Below, piece by piece: positions 22,501-31,600 of a stretch of DNA of 64,000 nucleotides. The translations under genes and the position numbers were made by a program. Each line of letters begins with the position of its first letter. The stretch's first letter is position 1. The DNA is from Sphaerolaimus hirsutus (lineage: Eukaryota > Nematoda > Chromadorea > Monhysterida > Sphaerolaimidae), in assembly GCA_964036195.1 (NCBI GenBank), contig OZ038456.1, positions 14,632,001-14,696,000 of the forward strand, in the 5' to 3' direction. The notes under the pieces were generated by a model, which ran no database searches, was not told where the DNA came from, and was given only the letters and a program-made list of their open reading frames with translations.

Positions 22501-24950
22501 GTTACGTAAAATATTTATTTCAAGTTTTAAAAAAACTCACATCTTTTTTCGAGTATTTGTTTAGTGGCCATTGAAAAGCCGCACCTTCATTGAAAATGAC
22601 CACTGCGAATTGTGCTTCCCCAGTTCCGTGACCAATGGTGAAATGGTTGACAAAGTTGATTGTATATTGCTTGATCTGAGAAGGAAAAATTGTCGTCAGT
22701 GTTGCCACTTTCTCCATTAAAAATTACGGACACGCACAGTTCAGCCATTACTTCATAAATATATTGTCACTGGATTTTATTTTACGCGATGCGTTTTAGC
22801 CGAAATTTCGTTTTTCAAATTCAACTACCGTATTCCTCGAAATACCCCGAGGGGGTTTATTATTTCGCCAGCAAATTTTGAGGGGGTAATTCGAGGGAGG
22901 CTTATTCGAGGAGGCACCTGGGGTACTCAGGGGGGGGGTTAATTCAAGAGGGTATTTCTAGGAATACATAAAACAAAAGCCAACATTCTCAAACTGTTCC
23001 GGTGTGATGCTCTGCGACGAATCTATCAAAATGACCGAGTCCGTTGTGTCGCACAGCAAGCCCGGCATGTCTGCGGGAAGAATGGAGATTTTTGATATTT
23101 ATAGCAGAGTTGTTAAAAGTACCAAACTTTTTTCAAAGTATACGTAAACGTAAAGTATTTATTTTTTACTCCCCCGTTGAGTACAGAAAACATAAAGTAT
23201 AATTTTTTACTTTTACTCATGAGTAAACGTGAGTAAACGTATTTTCCCCCCGGGAAAACGTAAACGTGAGTATTTGTGAAAAGTTTCGCTCTAACTTTCA
23301 CTCAAAATCACTGATTTTCATAACTTTTTACCATGTTTGAGCAATTTTTGGCTATATCTGTCTTATATACACATTATCGACTATTTATTCCTATTTTTAG
23401 CGTATTTTCACTCTTTTACCCCTCTATGACTTAAAAAGTCCATTTAAAAGACAGTCTGAAATAAGTTTTCTATACTCGAGTACTTTCAAAAAGTATACGT
23501 AAGAGCGAGTACTGATACTTTTTTCAGAGGAAACGTAAACGCATTTACTCAGTATTCGAGTATACGTATTTTGCGAGTAAAAGTAAATACGTTTTAACAA
23601 CTATGATTTACAGCCCTGCGCACACTAGTTTTCACACGAAATTTCGAAAACTCATAAATGAGCTCTGAACGTGTTTGAGTTTTCCACAATGAGTAATTTT
23701 TAATATCCGTAAACTGTAGTTGACGGCCACCTCATTGTAGAAAACTCAAATAGGTTCTAAGCTGATTTGTGGGTTTTCGAAATTTCGTGTGAAAACTAGT
23801 GTGCGCAGGCACATTGCCGTTGGTTTCAGTTGGGGTTTGATTTATATATTAGGTTGGAGAGAAAGTTGTGTATGTTTTTGAATTGTTGGGTTTTCTGGTC
23901 CGGCTTGGGCTTCGGCGACGGTTCTGCTTCGGCCGTTTCCCAGAAACAAAAGTTTACAGTTGAACACCACGGCTCCGCTCTGCTTTCTTTCTAGAAACTG
24001 ATACAATATTCGTTCCAACCTTATATATTTTCATTTGCCAAGTAGGAATTATATTCACATGGTGGCAGTCCCAAGCAAGTGTAAAGTGTAAAGTGTGAAG
24101 TAAAGTGTCAAATGTAAAGTCAAATGCCTAGTAAACAAACTGTCAGTTGTCATGCAAAGTTCAGTAATAAAATCTTTTCTTTTTGTTTTGATTGACACTT
24201 TACTTTGCATTTGACTTTACATTTGACACTTTACATTTGACACTTTACTTTGCGTTTGACGTCACATTTGACACTTTACTTTACACTTTACAGGGCTTGG
24301 GACAGCCCCATAGATGGATAAACTACATATTTACCTAAAAAATTATGTGGAATCAATAACGGTCAATTCTAATACATACAATATCATTCCCATCAAACAC
24401 ATTGGTGCTGCCCACACTAGTACACCACCGAAATTAGGGAAACTCATTAATCTGTTTTGAACACACTTGAGTCTGTTAACTAGGGTCAGATTGGGGGAGC
24501 TTTTCAAAGGGAATTAATTGTTTCTCGGTGGGACAAAAGAAGAGTTATTCACCGAGAGTCGTTATTCAAGGATTTACGGTAATTTACTGATCGACTAAGA
24601 TGTACCAAGACTAAGGAACGAAAACAGAATTTTTGAACATTAAAAATGCCGACGGCAACGGCATTGAATGCTATCAAATACGGTTTTATATCCAGATGGG
24701 ATATGGTAGATTATACTGAAAAGTATGCTGTGAGTGGACTAAAAATATCCTAAGCAAAAATTGTCGTCAATTATCACATGTAGAATGCTCTTGGCACCAA
24801 AGCCTTTAGAATGCTTGTAGAATGCTCTTTTTACATCACCAGAATGGAATTTTCAATAAAAGTGTACAGCATGAACCACTCGAATCAAAATTTACCTGCT
24901 GACGCGGTGGCCAAAAAGGCAACAACTAGGACTAAACATTTATACATCAT
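19583..24950 (-). CDS. Secreted von Willebrand factor A domain protein, copy B
   Basis: Mirror copy of the gene at 4572-10233, with the same six exons of the same lengths: 24950-24896 (signal peptide), 23070-22985 (DSSQS), 22675-22541, 22012-21954, 21439-21283 (FTDGRHD), 19717-19583 (stop TAG at 19585-19583). All splice sites are kept, and a difference seen in the last exon (GGC against GGA glycine) is silent, so both copies look functional. The copies are tail to tail, about 9.3 kb apart across the gap. Their equality is expected both for two alleles and for a recent inverted duplication. Confidence 0.87.
20040..20591. mobile_element. Foldback element with TTA target, right arm only
   Basis: Almost the whole 552 bp is one palindrome: TGCTACGATTACAGCTCGGG ... 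CCCGAGCTGTAATCGCTCCA, with arms of about 260 bases and GTCCCGGCCGGGGACC-like inner symmetry. Flanked by TTA on both sides; the left arm has the uninterrupted site (about 9791-9804). TTA targets are typical of PIF/Harbinger elements. Related copy at 54315-54681. Confidence 0.82.
20883..21142. mobile_element. TACCGTAT-type foldback MITE, right arm
   Basis: Ends TACCGTATTTCC and GGAAATACGGTA around G-rich modules of TATTTCGAG; longer relative of 8835-8933 at the mirror position, showing internal module gain or loss. Confidence 0.65.
22169..22235. mobile_element. Tiny TAGTGATG-ended MITE
   Basis: Ends TAGTGATG and TATCACTA with near-identical 8-bp flanks (CTTGACAC, GTTGACAC). Only 67 bp, with CACCGGCACCA-type units. 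Same end sequence as 10574-11480. A rearranged version is at about 7825-7910 in the other arm. Confidence 0.6.
23108..23602. mobile_element. AGTTGTTAAAA-family element, mirror of 6446-6948
   Basis: Right-arm counterpart in intron 1 of VWA copy B. Confidence 0.65.
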
Positions 24951-25845
24951 GATGGCAGTGTTGGTTTTTAGAGAAAATTTTCACTTTTTGGCAGCAATCC
25001 AATTCCTGAAAGTTTGAGGATGAAATACTTTTAATACGAACGGCTCAACGAAATGTTCAAAACTTTTAAGTGCATTTGCTTATTGACAATACTTTTATAC
25101 AATGCCGTTGAGAATGTGGAGGTTTGCTTGTGTGCATAAAACAACGATGGCAGTAACTTTTTGCGAAGTTCTTATCTGCGGTAATGTTTGAGAAAATTCT
25201 TTTTTATACGTGTAAGGTCGCACGCATAGCAATGCAATTTCGTATTTACATTGGTAACAGGGTAACATATATTTACATCATCAGGGGTCTAGTAGAATGG
25301 GGGTGGGTGGTTACCCCCTCCAAACGCTCCAGTAATCTATCCAAGGTGAAAATTTTGGCTACTGTCATACCTCCTGATTGCCCCCTCCCCGATTCGTTAA
25401 GCTAAATATCTACCGTATATCCTCGAGTAAGACCCTCGGATTCCCCGGGGTTTTATTCGAGGATATGCGGTACCCACATGGAGAACATTTCGTGCGATGG
25501 TGTACAAATCAAGCAAAGCCAAACTGTGACAAAATTACACAAAACGAACTGCACGATTTGGTAAGTGACAAAACACTTAACACTTTTTCATTTTATCATC
25601 ACTCGATTTAGCTGGAAACGCCACACATGTGATAAAATACCATAACCCAAAGTGTGTGCGCACCGTCTTAGAACAAAAGGTGTGCCCGCACGCCCAAAGT
25701 TCCTTTTCAAAGCAAACAATGGAGGAAAAATTACTGCACTCTGCCCACTAAAACACAACTAAAACTTGTTGCGATAACATTTGATAAGATCACTTATATT
25801 CTGTTTAGCTAGGCTTTACTTTGTCGAAAATTACACAAAATTACA

Positions 25846-26297
25846 TACCGTATTTCCTCGAAATACCCCCCGGGGGGTGATTGTTTCATAGTGGTCTCGA
25901 GAGGGGGGGGGGGTTAAACGAGGGGGGGTATTTCGAGGGGGGGGGGTATTATTTCACAAGATTTTTTAAAATCCCAGTACGAAATTGTCGTCTGAAACGT
26001 ACGCAGACGTCGAAAAATACAACAAAAACCGCCATTTATAAGGTTATGTACGCTAATATTAGTACGTAGATGGTATAAACACTGTTCTAACGTGATTCCG
26101 ACATTGTTTTAACGTGTGTTCTGCACTACGCAGAACACAAACTGCAGTATTTGTCATGTACGATCTCTTTACACTCCATCTGGGGGGGGTATTTCGAGGG
26201 GGGGTGATTGTTTCATAGTGGTCTCGAGAGGGGGGGGGTCAAACGAGGGGGGGGGGGGTATTTCGAGGGGGGGGGGGTATTTCGAGGAAATACGGTA
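25846..26297. mobile_element. Compound TACCGTAT-type element
   Basis: Starts TACCGTATTTCCTCG and ends GAGGAAATACGGTA with very long G runs at both sides. The middle (about 25960-26170) shares GTAGATGGTATAAAC and neighbouring sequence with 39185-39440 and 47034-47230. The left-arm copy (3489-3676) lacks this middle. Confidence 0.6.
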
Positions 26298-26503
26298 GTA
26301 TATATCTTTTATTACCGTACGTCCTGGAATGAGACCCCAGCGGAGTTATTAATTCGTCAGAAAATGTGGAGGGGGGAGTTATTCAAGGGGGATGTTATTC
26401 AAGGGGGATGTTATTCAAGGGGAGGAGTTATTTTTTTACACAGAACTTTCACTTTATTCATTGTGTGAATGCATTGCTTCAATCATCTAATGTGGGTATT
26501 CAA

Positions 26504-27263
26504 CAGTCAAACAACAACCAAAACAAGGTATTCACGCTAAGATGTGTTCATTGCCATCTGAATCATTCAAATACACATTTGTGGATACATATACCAAATA
26601 CACAGAGGGGGAGTTATTCAAGAGGGGGAGTTATTCAACGGGAGGAGTTTTTATTTTCCTCACCTAGCCAACAGGGGGTGTTATTCAAAGGGGGGGTGTT
26701 ATTCAAGGGGGAGGTCTTATTCAAGGATATACCGCTTATAGGTATTACTTTTTGTTGTGTGTTTGTATTTATGCTGAACTGAATCGGTGGCAAGTACATA
26801 CCTAGTATATATGGTTGGGTATTTTTTTGTACCAAATTCGAGACACACCTAAACAATTATAATTGATAGTTAGGTATATTGACAGAGGGACATTTGTGAA
26901 AATGACTGTAAATATTGTGTGGCCTAAAGCTGCATGCCGAAAACATTCTGGGAGATGTACCTATTGGGTAAGAATGTGTATTACTGTGCACACGTAACAT
27001 GTAAATATTCCTACTTGACAATACTTTACCATAACCTTGAATAGCATTCCTGGGGTTTAATTTTTTTGGGTGATTTCAGTCAATTTGACATCATGATTCA
27101 TGAGACTCAAAAAATTGGCTTAAGTCACTGAAAAATTCATCTCGAGAAAGCCTGGACAACTAACCATTATTTTAACCATGGTGCTTGTCGCTGGCGCCAA
27201 GCGCCGGGGACAAGTGGTTCTTTTCCCCACAGCGCTTTCATTTGGCATGGTGCCACGCCAAAC
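26504..27263. other. Region right of the palindrome, no gene seen
   Basis: Contains further GAGTTATTCAAG/G-run modules (about 26600-26730), then AT-rich DNA and a short GGCGCCAAGCGCC stretch. No coding exon recognised. If the arms are alleles or a duplication interrupted by the Gypsy insertion, the counterpart of this sequence lies left of the window. Confidence 0.5.
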
Positions 27264-28388
27264 CAGAGTTATAAAAAGTACCAAACTTTTTTCAAAGTAT
27301 GCGTTTGCGTTAAGTATTTTGTTTTGTACTCACCCCCCCCCCCCCCACCCGAGTACAGAAAGCGTAAAGTAAAAATTATTTACTTTTACTAGCGAGTAAA
27401 CGAGAGTAAAATACTTTTTTGTACCAGAAAGCGTAAATGTGAATATTTTTCCCAGGAATGCATAAAAGCGAGTAAAATTGACTTTTCTTTGTGGAAAAAG
27501 CATTATGAATGGTGTTATGAAAAGGTGTTTTCTATCTAAAGTCGGCAGACGTATCGCCCTACAAACATTTGCGTCAATCTCTCCAGTGGAGAGTGCATGA
27601 CGGCATTAGGTATTGTGAGTTGTGACGCAATATTTTAACGATTGGAATAGATCGGGTCACGTATGAAAACTTGGCCCTTATCCCAGTTACCAGTTGCATA
27701 TCATACGAATGAGAGTGAAAACTGAAAGTTAGCTAAAAATCGTTCAAATTTGCTTCGCTTTGCCAATTTCCACCTTCATAATCGCTATTTTTGTTTATAT
27801 ACATGGTTATATAGCTATTGTGAGCCTATTTTATTCATATTAATAGCGGATTTCGAAATTTTGGCCGGCTGCCAAGTTCTCTTTTGTTGGAACGGAGCCA
27901 ACGAATGAAAAATAAAATAAAAACAAAAACAGTAGTTTGAACGGTAAAACGGTAGTTTGAACGGTCAAATTCTTTACGAGCAACGTTGAAAATGTAGATA
28001 ACTAGGGCGTGGCACGCACGGACGCAGCGAAACGTCCATTTTTCTTTTAATATGATTTTCTTTTTCAATTTCTAGCGTCCGCGTGAGACACAAGTTTCGT
28101 TGTTCGCTCTATTCACGAGCGAATTCTAACTCTCCGATTTTGTAGGGTGAAATGTCCGCCGACTTTACCTATAAATAAGTAGGTATTCTTTATGAAAAGG
28201 AGGGGTCTCGAATGGCAAAAATACTCGTTCTGTACTCGCAGAAATTACTCTACTGTACTCCAGTACTCTCAAAAAGTAAGCGTACAGGCGAGTACAGATA
28301 CTTTTTTCAAAGTATGCGTATGTGTATCATATCGGTACTCGAGCATGCGTACTTTTTGAGTAAAAGTAAATACGCATAAACAACTGAG
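27264..28388. mobile_element. hAT-like AGTTGTT-family element with nested insert
   Basis: Starts CAGAGTTATAAAAAG and ends ATAAACAACTGAG, flanked by the exact 8-bp duplication CGCCAAAC (27256-27263, 28389-28396). Interrupted by 27539-28165. Confidence 0.82.
27539..28165. mobile_element. Nested AAGTCGGC-ended element
   Basis: Ends AAGTCGGCAGACGTATC and complement, flanked by TA on both sides; inner ends CGCCCTACAAA and TTTGTAGGGTG. Sister host elements (14320, 15375) lack it. The interior phrase with TATACATGGTTATATAGC also occurs near 43300 and 40270, so the family is wider. Confidence 0.7.
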
Positions 28389-28694
28389 CGCCAAACACCG
28401 ATAGCCATAACAAAATGGCACCAAGCACCAAAAGCACCATGGTGATTCCATGGTGGGGACATTTCAAGGGGGTCAATTCAAGGAGGGTAGTTTGAGGAAA
28501 TACAGTATATAAATACCTTATTTGCTAGAAAAATCCCACTGGGGAATTATTTTTTTGTCAGACTTTTTCAAGCGGGAACTATTCAAGGGGTAATAATCAG
28601 ATTGTCAAAATATTAAAGTATGTTTTGTGACCTAATTCCATGAAGTATGCTAACCGTATGAAGTATTCACCCCCATACACGAACATCTACCCAG

Positions 28695-31600
28695 GTGGGC
28701 GGTGGACAAGCGGGGCAACACTACGGTGCTCGGGGCAGTCGCGTCGCTGGGCAGCGTGCCAACGTAAGACGCGGCGGTACAGCATCTCAAACATCTCAAC
28801 CGCTTGCTCCCCAAAACTTTCAGGTGGGTGTAAATCGGGCTGTAATTCCGGCACCGGCCCTGATCCAATTTTACACGCTGCCCGCACCAGTGACAAATAC
28901 ACTGAGAGGGGTGCTGAGTGATTTGGCGGCGGGTAGACGCGCCGACACCGACAACATCATGGTGTCTGTGCCCGAAGCGTACCCGCACGAGATCAGTGTC
29001 CGGGCGCTTTTGGGACACATCATGGAGGGCGAGGGCTGGGCACCGCCCCCCAAGCACAGGAGCGGCGCGACCCCGCTTAATGTGTACTTTTATCAGCCTC
29101 GCTGGCGCGCCGGGCACGTGATAAATATGTCGCACAGTGAGAAGCGCGTTTTGGTCATTGGGGACAGTTCCACGAGTCGGAGCAAAATCGAATTGGCACG
29201 GTTTGTTCCAATATGTATACTACACATTGTATACGTGGAAAAATCTGATAATATCGAAAATGTCCCCCATCACAGTTTCGGAAAGGCCCGCAACTGGCAA
29301 GTTACGGTCACCGAATTTGGCCGCCTGTTTGCCGGGAAACGAATGGGATGCTTTATCCCGACCGTCATGGGCGCCTACCGACCCGGAAACGCGTACGACG
29401 GCGTGCTCATACGCAGCTGCCTCGATGTGGCGGCCGTTTTCGACGCCCAAAACGGCCAGTTAGAGCTGCCGCGCGTGACATCGGCGCTCATCGTGCCGGC
29501 AAGCCAAATGCTCGAGCGCATGTTGGCCTGGTTGGACTTGAACGGGATGATGCGCGCCCTGATCCTGTTGTCCATGGTCAACCCGATGCTCCAGGACAAA
29601 CTGACCAGCACCACGGCCCCGACGGAGGTCTACGACGCCATGATGTGGGTCCGCGCGGTGGAAAGGGCGCTGATGTCGCACTTCGAGGGACACCCGCGCA
29701 TCAGGGTGTTGCCCGCGGTGGACTGGTTGTGCACAAACCTGCCCCGCTACACCGCGGTGCGCGAAGAGGTCATGGGCTACCTGTTCGGCTGCTCCAGGGA
29801 CGGCCTGCATGGCTCGAACCTGTTCGACGCAATTACGGCGCGCGAAGCCATAAAAGAACTGAGCATGTTCGATGTGTGGGTTATTGAAAAGGGCGTAAAC
29901 AAGTTAACCGCAGAAATGACTAGTTTTTTACCACCCCCCCACTGCTCAGAATTCCCGGCGCCGGCAGGGAGGGCGGGGGCGGGGCTCGCGATATACTCGC
30001 CACCCGTCTCGAGGCCGAACTTATCCCACCGACAGTCAAAGGGGAGTGGCCGGCGTCAACGGCTGACGGCATTTCTCGTTTGGTGGAGATCCGTCGTTAG
30101 AAAGGTATGTTCTGTGGGTGAGGAACTAAGCAGCGAGAATCATGGATGTCCGTTTTCTCTTTTATGCCACACACGACAGTTTGGCTCGTACAAGGCCGTG
30201 CATGGCCGAAAACTTGCGATATACCTAAAAATGGTGTATATATTCTCACGCTCACGCTCAGGCACCCCGTCAAAGTTTGGGCAGTTTGACCCGGCGGTTA
30301 CGTGCGATTTTTTAGCTGTTCGAGCGGGCGTTGATGATTTTTGTTTTTTTGGTTTAGATGTGTTTTTTGGCACAATTCCAATACGGTGCTGCAATGCGCG
30401 CAGCACATCGGGCATGCCGCTAATGTCCGGTACTAGTAAGACATTGTTTTTGGCTTTTTGTCAATCTCTTAGTTTTATCGATTCGAACGCAGCGACGCGT
30501 CTTCGCCAGGCAAAGTGTGCCTTGAATGGCGACTCCAGAAAATTGGCACAAAATCACATCGTGCATGATGTTATTTTGGTACGGACTGCGAAATTTTGGC
30601 AATTTGCAGGATTAATTGTGCCAGTTTTTGGTGTGGCTTTATTTTTAGTATATTCACTTATTTTGCCATACTTGCCGGTTTTATTTAGAGGCAGAATGAC
30701 CTCATTGTGTGTCACAGGGACATTTTTTGGATTTTTGATCTTTTACGCGGAGATCTCGTTGGGCGCGTTTTATGCCTACTTGTTTTGCCATCGCTTTAAG
30801 AAATTGTCACTTTTGAATAAAGTAATTGTGATTTTGATCGTGGCGCTGAATATGACGCAACAATGTGCTGCGGTGGGAAAACTTGACTCTGTTGCAGGAA
30901 ACAGCCCTGCGATGGGAGCAGCTGGGAGCATGATCCTTAGCACGCTCCAACATTTTGGCACACAAGCAGGTGTGTCAGAAAAATTGAAATTGACAGTGCT
31001 GTACCAGAATGTACGTGCGCTGCGCGGAAATTTCAACGCATTGAAATCGATGGCAGATAAGCACGGGTACGACGTGATCTGTCTATGTGAAACACAATGC
31101 GAAAACGGGAACGACGCACCGATTTTGTGCGGTTACGATCGATTTCTGCGCTTGAAAGTTGATAAACGTCAGACAGGTGGCTTGGTCATTTATGTGAAAA
31201 CTACATTAAAGGCAGAATATGTGGCTTGTAAAGTAGGATCACACGATGACAAGTACACCCTGCAAGTGCATTTGAAGGGTGTCTCATCTCGCTTTGCAAT
31301 AATCGTTGTGTACCTAGAAAATAATGGGAAGGCATCTAGATCCGGAGTTGTTCTAGACTCAAACAAACAAATACTGACACGATTGTCAGAAATGCTGGCG
31401 GTGAATCGCCGCAAAGGCATTGAAAGTCTGATAATCGGCGATTTCAACGGACACATCGGCTCTGGCAAATGGGGTATACCTGGCAATGGCCCGAAATTGA
31501 ATGCGAATGGCAAAATCATTCGTGACTGGTACAAACACTCGGGTATGTCGCTGTTGAATCTGAAATTAAGGGGCATGTGGACGTTCACACGCAGCAACTG

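Larger units (their letters stand above)
17524..26503 (-). repeat. Right arm of giant inverted duplication
   Basis: Mirror copy of 3292-14565. Homology starts at the first base after the assembly gap and stops near 26503. Beyond this the partner sequence on the left is replaced by the Gypsy LTR, so true homology may extend further. Private insertions here include 18407-18819 and 20040-20591. About 17600-17755 has no visible partner. Confidence 0.9.
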
